This document shows, piece by piece, positions 10,556-23,040 of a stretch of DNA of 64,000 bases; positions within the stretch are counted from its first letter, which is position 1, and every line of letters starts with the position of its first letter. The position numbers and the translations under genes are program-made. Origin of the DNA: Antedon mediterranea (lineage: Eukaryota > Echinodermata > Crinoidea > Comatulida > Antedonidae); assembly GCF_964355755.1 (NCBI RefSeq), contig NC_092675.1:7722312-7786311 (forward strand), in the 5' to 3' direction. Under the pieces are notes generated by a model. That model worked only from the letters and a program-made list of their open reading frames with translations, was not told the DNA's origin and searched no databases.

Positions 10556-11237
10556 TAAGCCTATTTTGTAATAGCGATACCAAAATATGTTCTGTTTTAT
10601 TTGATATACTATTATTGTATTTTAGTATTAGTAGAAAGTATTAGTAATTTGTATAGCTCTCTTATGGTTGAATACAGTTTATTTCTTTGTGACAATGTCA
10701 TAACTATTGGCATGCAAGGAGACATGAGTGGCTCTCAGACACGACTGAAACAGAAACCAACGGATGATCTAAACAATAGGCATGCTCACAAATAAGTGAA
10801 AGTAAATTGAAAAAAAAAAAATACAAATTTATGGAATAATCACTTTCACCTCTATTAGGCAGCGATCATAAATATTATTATCAGCCGGCCCTGCAGTTTC
10901 TTCTCATGGTGTGCCCAATCCCATTTTGCCGAATTTTTGTCTCTATCAATATTTTAGTGAAAGTAAATTGAATGGAATAGTAGAGGAAGTAAAGAATGAT
11001 TTTTAGGTGAACCATAAAAAAAACCCAAACAAACAAAACAGCTAGCTTGACTTGTTTTAAGTTCGATAAAATAATTGATATAGCTTATAAAGCGGTACTA
11101 ATCATTTATTTATTCACCTACTATATTTAGGCAGCCAAATATATACATGCAATAAATTAACTAAACTAGGACTACATTAAAGTTGATGAAAAAATTCCAG
11201 CAAGAAAACTAACTAACTTTGTGTATTTTGTTCTTTT

Positions 11238-11408
11238 TTAAGCCGATTTTCCACTAGGCAAATTTGTTCGCGAGAATCGAAAGCGTCAGCTTATACAAGC
11301 AGCGTATGGAGACATTGCAGATGGAAACATGAATACGTAATCCGTATGCGTATAAGCTGGCGCTTTCGATTCGCGCAAACAAATTCGCCTAGTGGAAAAT
11401 AAGCTTAA
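11238..11408. mobile_element. Palindromic MITE, TTTTCCACTAGGC family
   Basis: Left end taagccgattttccactagg, right end cctagtggaaaataagctta. The inner segment aatcgaaagcg...cagcttata is also inverted (tataagct..cgctttcgatt). It abuts the next MITE at 11411. Confidence 0.75.
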
Positions 11409-11410
11409 TT

Positions 11411-11586
11411 GCTTGGTTCCCACTAGAACGTAACGCAAGGACGTAAACGCAACGCAAGCGTTTTAACCAATGACAAGCGAAGTTATAGACAGTTAGCAAT
11501 CACAAGCGAATAAGCCATCGCTTGTGATTGGTCAATTCACTTGCGTTGCGTTACGTCCTTGTGTTGCGTCGCTAGTGAGAACCACG
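11411..11586. mobile_element. MITE, GGTTCCCACTAG family, copy 2
   Basis: Ends gcttggttcccactag and ctagtgagaaccac, with inverted acgtaacgcaaggacgt blocks. It lies about 300 bases upstream of the TATA box of the chitin synthase gene and may be part of its promoter region. Confidence 0.8.
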
Positions 11587-11892
11587 ATTTATGGATGCAC
11601 TTTCCTCTTGATCGAGTGCCACGGTTGTAAAAGTGTAAACTCTAAATGAATTATTAGTAAAACTTAAGCATTTGTTTACATTATAATTAACTTACGATTG
11701 TACAAAAATGAGTAATATGTTTTTAAAAATATGACAGCTAACATATGAATATGGCTGCTGGATTATATTTACGGATTATGTAAAAAATTACAATACTCGG
11801 ATTCGTTCGCGTCATCGAATTTCTAACCACATTGCTACGTAAAGAGCATCTTCAAGTGGATTTTTGATCCGCTTTAATCTCATCTCAAAACA

Positions 11893-11900
11893 TATATAAA
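11893..11900 (+). promoter_or_regulatory. TATA box of chitin synthase promoter A
   Basis: TATATAAA lies 54 bases before the ATG of exon 1A, which fits a transcription start near 11925 and a short 5' leader (cttgagATGGCGG start context). Position is the only evidence. Confidence 0.45.
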
Positions 11901-11953
11901 AACAGAAAAGTAACATCTTTGAAATATTCACACTGGGGACTACGGGTCTTGAG

Positions 11954-12153
11954 ATGGCGGATCACGACTCCATAACAAATATTCATCATTTTGAGGAACA
12001 TATACAATTAAAAGAATATGATGCGTCGCCACGAAATAGCGCGTTCGTACCGCCGCGCCATGGGAAGTACGGAGGAGAGAACCATGGGACTGCGAATGGA
12101 ACTAACCAATACAATGAGGAGGATATCAATGAACAACTTGAAGAAATAACTAG
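11954..12153 (+). CDS. Chitin synthase exon 1A (alternative N-terminus A)
   Basis: Starts MADHDSITNIHHFEEHI and ends in EEIT plus two bases of an Arg codon at a donor AG|GTATGG (phase 2). Joining to 15349 gives ...EEIT-R-SARKK. The encoded stretch is hydrophilic and cytosolic by inference. A TATA box precedes it. Confidence 0.75.
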
Positions 12154-15100
12154 GTATGGATTTGGATTTTTATAAAAGTAGCATATTTAAAAAGCTTTTA
12201 CAAACTCACCTTTTCAACAGATTTTTTCACCCTTAATAAACCATATTCAATTCAGTTGAGACCACCCGTGTATTTTATGGCCTGTCACTCTCTTTTTTAA
12301 TTGCTCTTTTTTTTCCTTTTAAAAAAAAAAATTATTTCGTGGATTACTTTTATTTTGATGTGAAGCGCATATAGGCTTTATGCATTATGCGCTTAAAAGT
12401 CCAAACTTATTATTAATTATTATTATTATTCTATTTTCGGTTTGATTGTAAGATTGAAAATGAAAAAAGGCAGTTTATTTCAATTTAAATTTTATTTTTA
12501 GAATTCACAATATTATTATTTTAATACTAATATTAATATTTAAAAAATAGTAATTAATTGTAGCCTATAACTTTTATCTTTCAAAGTGTATTTATATTGT
12601 AATATTAAACCCTACCTTCATCCTAATTTAATGAAACTGAATTATAATTTTTAATGCAATTAATTATTAACGTATTTATTATTATTATTAAAATTTTATT
12701 TAGTTTTATAATATCGTAACTACATAAACAGCTGGCAATTTTCAGTATAATTAAAGATATTGTTTTTTTAGACTGTTATTGTTTATTTATTATTATAAAT
12801 ATTATTATATGGTATAAACCATACTATTATTATAATTGTATTATAATTTGAAAAATAATAATCCAATAGAATATATAAAACAAATTAATTATAATCGGTA
12901 AATCACGGTAGACTATTGTTTTAATGCTATACAATTACTATTGTATAGTTTATACCAACATTGTGTTATATAAATTGTTGGTATAACAAAACTTTGATAA
13001 TACATTTCACTATGAATTCCCAGTAAGTCTAAAATTATTCACAGTAAATTTGACAAATAATATTTGTCATACTTGCGGTGGTACCAATACTACCGTTATT
13101 GGTTGTGGTATCTAGGCCTATTTAACGAAAATTAGGTCAATGTTAAGTTGTCCTTTACCAAGAAAAATTAATGACAATTATTGGTTAATTATACAGTATA
13201 GCAATTTTGGATTATGTCGCCCTTCTACGTCCTGTTCATTGGTGGGCTTCACTGACCAATCGGAACAAGCTCTCCAAGAAATGTTCCGGTTAACGCGTGT
13301 AATCATTCCTAAAAAAATCTCTGTCTCTGCTATAAAAAAAAAGTGTGATGTGCAAATATAGTAGTGATATGCCTAAATATGGTAGTGATATGACATCATC
13401 GTGTCCATAATATGGGCACATCACACTTTTTTGTCACATAAAGTTTGATAGTGTGGACAAGGTTTAACAGCGATTTACTTTTTTACAAATTATATGGAGG
13501 AAAACATTTCTCCTTTGAATAAGTTATTTAATAAAGATCTCTGAGAGATTGAAACTTCTGAGTACGCACTCCGTTATAATGATAATTAGCTTATTAAAGA
13601 AAAACATTGTTTCATCCATAATATATATGTTAAGGTGAATATTTAAAATTTTTATGAAAGTTTGAAACTTTTCTTTCTTTTATATATATAATATGTTAAG
13701 CTTAGTTCTAATTGTTGAAATAAAGTCATAGATAATAAGTTAAGTTTGGTAATATCGCTTGAGACAAACAGCAATAAGAAAATAAAAACACAAATAGCGA
13801 CAGTATTGTAAAAGTGTCAAGTGTTGATACAATAATCCACATCTAAAAAGTCTCCATGATTAGGCCTAACTTCTTTATAGATCATAAACTATGGCCTTAT
13901 TGCATATTGCAAGCAAGTGCTGCGAGCGGATATCTGGACATAAACATCCAAAAAAGAGAAAGAAGGTTTGAAATAATGATAATCAAAATCATATTATCTT
14001 GAAATTAATATTATTTCTCATATCGTATGTTGTTTGTATTATTATTTAAATATGTCTACGTCTAGTATACACCGACGGAGTGTATACAATCGTGACCTTT
14101 TAGTGGAGTGTTGTTAAAAGGTTTGATGGGATCTCGAAACAATAGTACTCCATAAGCTATTTATTTGAATGCTTTTGTGATCAAAGAATACCAGTTATTC
14201 AGCTAAATCGTTCATAATATAAAAAATATCAAATCTGATTGAGATTATCTCCTAGGTAACGTGTGGGCTATGTCTCTTGACATATTGTATAATAAACTTT
14301 AACCTGTTTAAATAGATCCAACATTGATATTCACATATACATCAAAGCGGTTTTATTGTCACAATTAATCAATTAAATCCTAATTATTCTAAAAAATCAA
14401 ATAAATAATAATAGATTTTAAATAACTATTGTCTCTCGGTTGCAAAAAAAAAATGCATTTAGTTTAGGATGCATTTTAGTGTGATTAAGGTACGTTCCGG
14501 CTCAATGAACGCAGTCACAACTGTATTAATTAACCCGAACTTGTTTTAGTGATTGTTGACACTTGGTACTGTAAGGACTATGCGTATTTTATACAACTAA
14601 ACAACATGGAAATAGTAAATGGAATGTTACGTAAAGGAAGCTACACTCTTTCTTTTAAAAATAGGCAAAGAAAACAAAAGGAAACAGTTCCAGCAACAGA
14701 AGTTGAATTTAAACCAATTAATAGTGTATTGAATCAAACAGAGCAACTAAGATCATCTTCGCCATCAGCTGAATCAGGCTATGCGGGATACGCAGACTCT
14801 GGTATAAGTGTCGCGTAAGTATATTTTCAATTATTACTAGTAAAATATATGTATATATTAATTAAGGATAAGTTAAGTACAATATATTACTGATCAAAGT
14901 AATAATAGAGGACAAGTTTTTAACTGGTATGAAAGATCATCAGTGTATTCATTAGATATTATGCAGGGATTTGTTCAGAAATATAAGACGAAAGATAAGA
15001 TCTAAATAATTTGATTTTAAGTCTTTATTTAAAAAGGTGTTTTTTGTGTGTTTTTGAGAAGTTTTTTGTTGTTGTATTTTCTACTTTCTATGAAACAATA

Positions 15101-18100
15101 ACTAATGTTCCGATTAAAAAAGTCTTCTAAAATGCATACCTTATTTTTGTTTAGTTGTATTCATTTAAACAAAAAAAAGTATTTCAGTAAAAATATCTAC
15201 TATTTCAACGTTAGTTTATTTCTTATTAGTTAAGTAATTATTAATAGGTGACAGGACCAAAATGTATGATAGTGAAATCCTGGATATTTACGTTGTTAAA
15301 TAATAAATAATGTAAGTATGAACTATATGCCAAACTTTATCCATACAGAAGCGCAAGGAAGAAAATATATGCCACACAGAGTTTACAAAGTCTTGCATCA
15401 GGTGGAGTAGCGGCGTCTGAGTCTGGTTATGACCCTACGTCTGACAAAGGCAGTACAATTGGCAGCATAAGCAACCGGTATAAATATATGTTTGGTGCCA
15501 GTACCACTGCCAACGTTTTTAAACACTGTGGATCATAACTGGGACACTTATATAATATCACTGGTGTACCGTTTAAAGACATTTGTGTCTGTCCACAACA
15601 TTAGGGATTTCAGTCCTGGAAATAACACAAACCACTACCCACCCTAAAGCGTGGTTCCCACTAGCGTCGCAACACAAGGACGTAACGCAAGTGAATTGAC
15701 CAATCACAAGCGATGGCTTATTCGCTTGTGATTGCTAACTGTCTATACTTCGCTTGTCATTGGTTAAAACGCTTGCGTTGCGTTTACGTCCTTGCGTTAC
15801 GTTCTAGTGGGAACCAAGTTTAAAGCTCCCACAAAGAGGACCACATACAACTTAAACCATAGCGAGTTGTGCATTTTGTCTACACGTTTAATATTCGGTG
15901 TTGGTGTAATATAAACACACTATTTTACTTCGTTCACATATAGTTTGTATTGCCAAACTTTACGTTGTTTTGTGTTTAATTATTGTGTACAATATTACCA
16001 TTTAACAATTAATACTTTTTGCAAATGTACTGTTTGTTCAACTCATGGTGAAGGGCAGATGTTTGTGATGACGTAACAGGGATTATGTCAAAACAGTATA
16101 AAACAATAATTTATAAATGTATGTGTTTGTTCAAAAAGTGTATTGTTTTGTCTTTATTGTATGTATATTAACAATCGACATATATAGTGCAAGCTCACTA
16201 GAAGAAAATAACTATGGAGTACATCCCATAAAAACAATTGTTATTTATAATATTATGAAAATTATTTATCTGAAAGTTTAAAAACTTAGTATACAAAGTA
16301 TGTAGAGAGCTAAACTACATACAATTCTTTGTCTGGATGTCAGTCACATGAATAATTTATAGCAAATACTTATTTCTTTCGTTATTTTTACAGAACTGGA
16401 GAAACATCATCCACAAAACGTTGGGACAGAGCTCTTTTGCGACCAAAAAGTGGATACGAAGTAAAGAAACACAGTTGCGTCACATCATGTATATTTGTCA
16501 CAAAAGTACTCTCCTATATAACTTTATTCACACTTGTTCTCATAGCAGCTGTTAGCAGTAAAATCTCTTTTATCATATTAGTCGGAAGTTTCGAAACTGA
16601 GAATAGTACGAGTGTAGAAACTGCCGAACATGCTGTCGATGAGGAAGAGACAGATTCCGAAGAAAATTGTGATCGGTTTTCTCGAGAGTACTATACAATC
16701 ATTGCGTTAGCTGTACCAGAAATTCTAACATTTATACATAATACAATCAGAGCTATTTTTGGTATTTTAAAAGCACCGAGTCTATCTCTATTTATAAAGG
16801 TTGGTAATATTTAGAGAGATTTTTTTCGGGGCAGTATAGGGGGACTGACTTTAAACCTTATTTCCCACTTGGACACAATGTAAACGTAATTTAACAGAAA
16901 GCTTACGCAACGCAACACAATACGTAACGTAACGTTTGATCAATCACAAGCGATCGATTGTTCAAACTGTCGCTTTTAATTGGTCAACTCACTGGCGATG
17001 CGTCTGTGTCGTTGCGCCGCGTCTAATGGGAACCGAGTTTAAGAGAGGTGAAAATTGCGTGGACAATTAAATCACCATCTTTTTCATCTATCATTCCAAA
17101 ATAAAATATTTATTACTATTAACGACAGAATGTTTTTCCTGTTTTCATTTCAACAGATCATTTCTACATATTCTATCAATATGGTCTTTAATATCATTTC
17201 CAATTTTCGGTATAAAATGTAGAGTTATACTTTTTATTTTCTATCGTTTCTTTAGGTATGCACCATCGAGACGTTACACTGTATAGGAATTACTCTGTTT
17301 GCGTTTAGAGTGCTTCCTTTTACCTCGATCGAGTTGGCCATTGCATTGACTGGTGGAGTTTGTATAATACCCGGTGTAATCAAAACCTTCTTCAGCAGTG
17401 ATGAAGACTCGACACAACAGAACAACAGAGCTTCCAACATCATTAAACGGATGTTCACATTTTTCGTTACAATCGTTTTACAACTTGGTGCTTTGGTGAC
17501 GATCCCCTACACACCAGACTACACCGGCAGTAAATGGGAACTACCATTGGCGATGTTTCTAATATCGCTCAGGTGGTGGGAGACATACGTAACAAGTAAC
17601 GTTCGCTTTTTATGGTGGACACTTCCATTATTGGATTTTAAAAATGAGCTGAGACGTGCAAGATGCAAGACATACATTGGAATCAGTGTCTGGAAGTGCG
17701 CATGCATTGTAGGTTTCAGTTTTCTCTTTCTTTCTGTCAACGATAAGTGGACTATATACAGGTGCACGTCAGATATGATGGAAGCTGGTCCACTAGAGCT
17801 GAAGCATTGGCTTGCCGTACAAATATGTGCAGCTTTTCTCTGTTACCAATTCGCAGTTACATCGTGTCAGACGATGATTCAGCGTTTTGGCTTTGCGTTA
17901 CCGCTGGCACTAGCAACTCCAGTCAGTTTGGCCGTGACGTTGTTGCCGTGTTATCTTAAAGAAGACCACCAAGATGAGTTTCCGTGGATTTGCCCATCAG
18001 ATGACAGCGAGATCTACTGGCGTTTGGTCCCAATGGCTCTGTGGGTCTCACAGTTATGGATCACAAACAGTGTATGGTTTAACCGAAACAGGCGAGTTAT

Positions 18101-21100
18101 TTTCACATAACGTTTTAAATCAAAATAAACCACACGTACTCTTAAATACAACAGCTGCAACTGTGATATAAACACACATTTAACTTATTATTTGTCTCTA
18201 TCCAGGAGAATGGAAGCTACCGTTAAACTGTTGGTACAACCATTTTACAGTGCCGGATTAATAGACCAGTCTTTGATGTTGAACAGGCGGCCGGTGATAG
18301 AAGAGGAAACGGTTAATAAACCAAACGAACAAATTGACGTTGAACCTGACGTCACTTACGAAGATGATGATGTCAATACGATGATCTACCTCTGTGCAAC
18401 AATGTGGCACGAAACGAAAAACGAGATGACCCAGATATTGAAGAGTATATGCAGGTGTGTATATGTTAACGGGTTCTCGGTGGCATCTTTGGTGCGGTGG
18501 AGTCTTTACCCACGCATAGATTGTTATGCTGGTCTAGCGACACATAACCAGTATCAGCATACTTCGTTCTACATGGGCTACGAGCAACTAGTGTATCACC
18601 TGACACTACACATTGTATCCATGAAAGATTAGGTTAATAAGTTAATATTTCAATGGTGGCCATGTTGCCGTCAACAGAAACGTCATTGCATGCCGTACGT
18701 GAGTAATCTGGTGTCAAATGGTGTCCCTTTTATCAGCAACCAATAATTAAGTTCTTTTTGAAAATACTATTGATAATATGTTATTTCTTCATGATTACAC
18801 CAATCACACAACTGGTAAACCTAATTGTTATTACTTCAATAGGCTGGACATAGACCAGAGACGACTTCAAGACTACCACGACTTGACTGGTAAAAAGCCA
18901 AAAGATTACTACCAATTTGAAGCACATATATTCTTTGACGATGCGTTTACCCTTGACGATGAAGACAATCCAGAGATAAACCAATTTGTCAAGACGTTGT
19001 TGGAGTGTGTAGCAACGGCTGCAAGGTAAGACAATTACAGAAATATTAAAACTGTTTGTTTAAGTTTGTTGTATTCTATTTCCAATCATGTTGTTGACAT
19101 AAACATCTTCAGTTAAGAAGATTTGTTTTCCATAAAATGTCTAAATATTCGGTATTTCTTCCAAATTCCAAACTTCAATTTTTATCCTTCTGCAATTAAA
19201 CTTGATGATGTCTAGACGTTAGGAGACGGTTTAAAAGAACAGACACATCGAGAAATGTTCAAATTTACTTTATTCCTTTTGGAACACATGACGTAGCGCA
19301 AACCTTACTACTGAATGAACCATCTTCTACGTCCTCATTCCACAACACTAATAGTTTACGCCAACATTACATAAACAACTAACCCTTTCATTGTTATAGA
19401 TCGGTTCGTAGAAAACAGGAATACATTGAAGTGCGACCACCTTCTATCCTGGACACGCCGTATGGAGGAAGAATGATATGGACGCTACCATGTGGAAACA
19501 AACTCATTGTTCATCTAAAGAACAAAGCTAAAATTAGGCACAGAAAACGATGGAGTCAGGTATGTGCCACAATAAATCTCAAAAGGAGAATAAGGCCCAT
19601 AATACTACCGTAACGAACTCCAGATCAGGAAAAGACACATGAGAAGGACGGGTGGAGGGTGGAGATAGGGCTCTGAAGAAGGAGGGACAGTGGTTGGAAT
19701 AATCTGTAATAACAGCATAGAAAATGTAGAACAAATATATACATTCTTTAAAGTTAATAGGTTGTGTTATTTATGGGGAAGGTGCAGACATCATCTTACG
19801 CGGTAATTACCCAAATCATATAACTTTCTAATGATATATATTATAAAATTTTAGTCTATTTAAACGATTCAATTATTATGCAGGTTATGTACATGTATTA
19901 TTTGTTGGGATGGATTTTGGTTGGTCAGCAAGAAGACAACGAACAACTAATAGAAGTGAAAACTCACAACTCCTATGTGTTGGCTCTTGATGGCGACATC
20001 GATTTCAAACCAGATGCCGTACAGAGACTACTTGATCTGATGAAGAGGAACAGGACAGTGGGAGCAGCATGTGGTAGAATTCATCCAATTGGAACAGGTA
20101 GGAACACCATAGAAAGAAATAGATAGATAGAAAGACTTGCAAAGGAACTGAACGCAGAAGACGTCTTCAGAATTAGAACTATCTAGGAAGCCAAAACGAC
20201 AGACACCATTTAAACCTCTTTGTAATCAATGACTCAATGTTTTCGGATTGCTGACAACCTCTTAAGAAGTTAGGTCATATGCGCATGCGAGGACCTGCTC
20301 CCTCCCCTATTCTTGGATATTGCACCGGTGGAAGATTCTAGGTACAGACAACGACACATCAATACGAAACAAAATCGAAAGCTCCTTATTAATAAAGACA
20401 TTAGAAATAATTGAACTTGGGAAGACTAAAGATCTTAGCAACATGGCAAATATATTAAGGTACAGTACAAGGTAATACTGTATTACTACTAATATAATGG
20501 TATGAATTTTTATTCAAATAGGTCCACTGGTTTGGTACCAGAAGTTTGAATATGCTACAGGTCATTGGTTTCAGAAGACAGCTGAGCATGTCCTGGGTTG
20601 TGTGCTATGCAGTCCAGGGTGCTTTAGTCTGTTCCGTGCTTCGGCTCTCATGGATGACAATGTAATGAGAAAATATGCAACAAGATCTGAGAAAGCTGAA
20701 CATTATGTGCAGTATGATCAAGGTATGTAGAACTCAATTACGGGACACCTTCGGGACCCTATAAAATATACCCTTGGTAGGTGTGCCCCATGAATAGGGG
20801 TTCGACATAATAGTGTTAAAACATATATTATTGGCCCCCTCGTTCTTTTCACGAAAAAACTTAGGGGTGTATGTGTCCCAAAGTTCTACTGTATAACATA
20901 AAGTTAAGTCGCAATAACAAAACTGATGTCTTTCATAGGTGAGGATCGTTGGTTATGTACTCTACTATTGCAACAAGGTTGGAGGGTCGAGTACTGCGCC
21001 GCTGCAGATGCTTTGACTTACGCACCAGAAGAATTCGAAGAGTTTTACAATCAACGACGCCGATGGGTTCCCTCCACCATGGCCAATACGATGGACATTC

Positions 21101-22893
21101 TACTTGACGGAAAGCGAACATCTAAGGTAAACCAAAGCATCTCGATGCCGTTCATCATCTACCAGATTGTCCTCATGGCATCATCCATTATTGGTCCAGC
21201 TACTGTAGCCATTTTGATAGCTAAATCCACCGCGTTTGCTTTCAACCTTGAAAGCGAGTATGTGTCTTACGCCATTGCCATCCTACCGCCATTTTTCTAC
21301 ATCATCATCTGTTTCACTTGTAAAACCGCTACTCAACTTTTTGTAGCAAAAATCATGAGCACAATCTACGCATTACAGATGTTGGCAGTGGTGATATCAC
21401 TCAGTGGAAATGCGTTAGAAGCTGGTTTGTATAGTCCAGAAGTGTTGTGTATGATCGGGTTGATTTCAATCTACTTACTCGCTGCTGTTCTCCATCCACA
21501 AGAGATCTGGAACATCTTATTTGGTGTTCTTCATTTTCTGGCAATTCCATCTGGATATGTTCTTCTGGTGATATACTCTCTAAGCAACTTGAATATCGTT
21601 TCTTGGGGAACACGTGAAGTGCCGAAAAAGAAGACAAAGGCAGAGATTGAACAAGAACAAACTGAAGTGATACAGAAGGCTAAGAACGGGATATTTGGAA
21701 CTGATTTGGAAGTTGGATTTGATGGTTCTTTGACCTGTGGATGTGGATCGTTATTTAAATGTGGATGCTGTTTGAATCCTTCAGATGATACTCACTATCA
21801 TTCTTTAGTGGAAGCTCTTAAAGTGACAGTCGACAACAGCAGGACAGAAGATCATACCGTAGAACCGACTACAAATACTGATGGATCAACCCAGACAGAC
21901 TATATTCCTGAAGAGAAAGCAGAGAAAACACGGATGACCACAGATTTTGAGATTCCAGAACCAGATTATGATGAAGAACTACCCAAATACATGGAAATGG
22001 ACATACATGATGAAAAGCCTTCTTGGATGAACGCACCTGCTTTGTCATGGGCCAAAATCCGGACTATCGATTCAGAAGAAGTCGAGTTCTGGCAGGAGCT
22101 TGTCTCAAAGTACCTTCATCCTATTGAAGAGGACAAACAGATGCAAGAAGCTATAGCCAACAGACTCAAAGAGCTTCGTAACAAAGCATGCTTCGCGTTC
22201 TTTATGTTGAATGCTGTTTGGATCATTATAATTTTCTTCTTGGAACTCCAAAGCGAATTGTTTGCTATACCTCTAGGAAATATACAAAGAACGAATGGTG
22301 ATCCAGCTACTATTGAACCATTCCAGTTTGCGTTCTTCATTCTGTTTTTGATAATTCTCGTTATTCAATTCATTGCCATGATCTCCCATCGGGTTTACAC
22401 ACTACTTCATATTCTGGCAGCCACTGACATAACCAAAAAGGACGAAGAGAAAGATCCAGATTTTGTTGGACCGCCGCAGCTTGAATTGACTCCATCTCTT
22501 ATCGATATGACTAATCTTGAAACGGGTAGCTTATCTTCGGAAAGAACGGGTCTATACCTTCATGAATTGAATAACTACGAAACAGCATCTGAAATATCGA
22601 CTCCATTCTCGGAAAACACACTGACGAAACCTAAATCAAAATGGGGTAAAATGAAACGGAGGAACAAACGACCAAAACTGGAAATTATTTCAAGTGGAGG
22701 AGAAACACAGGGCGAACAAAGCGGTACAAGTTCATCCCCAACGACAACACGAATTAAGTTGAAGTATCGCCCTTCCATAGTTGACCGAATTGACACACAT
22801 ATACGAAGAAGGAGGAGCACGAAGCCTAAAATGGTACGACCAGAATGCGAAGACGATGAGCGAAATGCATGGCAAGACAGACCCTACTTCTAA
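11954..22893 (+). CDS. Chitin synthase (metazoan family 2 glycosyltransferase), complete
   Basis: This integral membrane enzyme polymerises UDP-GlcNAc into chitin. The join with exon 1A is 11954..12153, 15349..15477, 16394..16799, 17256..18091, 18206..18454, 18843..19025, 19400..19559, 19884..20097, 20522..20722 and 20939..22893, giving 1510 residues; exon 1B (14606..14814) instead gives 1513. All junctions keep frame. Visible motifs in order are ATMWHETKNEM, AHIFFDDAF, KIRHRKRWSQ, the donor-sugar motif LDGDIDF (about residue 757), GEDRWL (EDR, about 861), QRRRW (about 898-902, product binding and processivity) and SWGTRE (about 1081-1086). Many hydrophobic segments flank the catalytic core on both sides. 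After SWGTRE come a Lys/Glu-rich, possibly coiled-coil stretch, more membrane segments and a long charged C-terminal tail. There is no myosin head. Length and order fit animal chitin synthases. Confidence 0.95.
12154..14605. other. First intron of the chitin synthase gene (exon 1A form)
   Basis: Very AT-rich (runs of tta and aat between 12400 and 12900). Apart from the MITE at 13338-13468 and possible promoter B elements just before 14606, nothing is recognised. Confidence 0.4.
13338..13468. mobile_element. MITE, GCTCTGTCTACACTATCAAA family, copy 2 (intronic)
   Basis: Contains gtgtgatgtgc, ggtagtgatatgacatcat, gggcacatcacac and cataaagtttgatagtgtgg, the diagnostic blocks of the family. The left end is eroded. 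It lies in the first chitin synthase intron. Confidence 0.7.
14606..14814 (+). CDS. Chitin synthase exon 1B (alternative N-terminus B)
   Basis: ATG at 14606 (acaacATGG) opens MEIVNGMLRKGSYTLSFKNR... and ends ...SGYAGYADSGISV plus two bases before GC|GTAAGT (phase 2), the same phase as exon 1A. It therefore splices in frame to the 15349 exon (...SV-A-SARKK). Splicing it after exon 1A from the nearest acceptor-like site (ttgttttag) meets an immediate stop, so a second promoter is the simpler reading. Its Ser/Gly/Tyr-rich end (SAESGYAGYADSG) resembles the next exon (AASESGYDPTSDKGS), a hint of an old internal duplication. Confidence 0.65.
15349..16799 (+). CDS. Chitin synthase exons 2-3, N-terminal cytosolic region and first membrane helices
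   Basis: Exon 2 is 15349-15477 (SARKKIYATQSLQSLASGG..., Ser/Gly-rich) and exon 3 is 16394-16799. Exon 3 opens with RTGETSSTKRWDRALLRPKS, the charged RWD segment common before the first helix, then hydrophobic segments around YITLFTLVLIAAVSS and YTIIALAVPEILTFI separated by an acidic loop. The intron between them (15478-16393) contains a GGTTCCCACTAG-family MITE. Confidence 0.9.
15649..15822. mobile_element. MITE, GGTTCCCACTAG family, copy 3 (intronic)
   Basis: Palindromic, ends gcgtggttcccactagcg and gttctagtgggaaccaag. It is nearly the reverse complement of copy 2 at 11411-11586, so the two are recent relatives. Confidence 0.8.
16853..17042. mobile_element. MITE, GGTTCCCACTAG family, copy 4 (intronic, diverged)
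   Basis: Ends aaaccttatttcccactt and taatgggaaccgagttt with inverted acgtaac and caatcacaagcg blocks. It sits in the chitin synthase intron before exon 4. Confidence 0.65.
17256..18091 (+). CDS. Chitin synthase exon 4, multi-helix membrane region
   Basis: This long exon (phase 0 in, phase 2 out) encodes VCTIETLHCIGITLFAFRVL..., several hydrophobic helices and the family-typical ISLRWWETYV. The last usable donor is AG|GCGAGT at 18091/18092, a GC donor. Only this junction keeps the frame into exon 5 (FNRN-RRMEATVK). The GT a few bases on (cga|gttatt) would shift the frame. Confidence 0.88.
18206..20722 (+). CDS. Chitin synthase exons 5-9, catalytic glycosyltransferase domain
   Basis: Exons are 18206-18454, 18843-19025, 19400-19559, 19884-20097 and 20522-20722. 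In order they encode IDQSLMLNRR and ATMWHETKNEM; LDIDQ and FEAHIFFDDAF; LPCGNKLIVHLKNKAKIRHR; VMYMYYLLGW and the LALDGDIDFKPDA metal/UDP-sugar site; and GPLVWYQKFEYATGHWFQK with VLCSPGCFSLFR. Short introns separate all five. The intron after 20722 carries a GGGACACCTTCGGGACC-family repeat. Confidence 0.93.
20939..22893 (+). CDS. Chitin synthase exon 10, EDR/QRRRW/SWGTRE motifs, C-terminal helices and tail
   Basis: This single 1955-base exon completes the enzyme. It opens with GEDRWLCTLLLQQGW, then FYNQRRRWVPST, then five or more hydrophobic helices (for example PFIIYQIVLMASSIIG) and SWGTREVPKKKTKAEIEQE. A Cys/Gly cluster (CGCGSLFKCGCC) and an acidic linker follow, then two further helices (FFMLNAVWIIIIFFLEL and FAFFILFLIILVIQFIAM). 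The last ~150 residues are hydrophilic and basic with RRRRS near the end, predicted cytosolic. Confidence 0.93.
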
Positions 22894-22898
22894 TATAA

Positions 22899-22904
22899 AA
22901 TAAA
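22899..22904 (+). terminator. Possible poly(A) signal of chitin synthase
   Basis: AATAAA six bases after the stop codon; a second AATAAA lies at 23016-23021 and may be the one used, since the first would leave almost no 3' UTR. Confidence 0.35.
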
Positions 22905-23040
22905 TTTATATTTTCAAACTCAATACAAATATTACATGTATATATATTTAAACATTATATAAGATAGATTAATGGTTCAATTGGGTACAGTATGAAGTTC
23001 CACAACTAAAACGGTAATAAACGTTTACACATGTAAAGCA

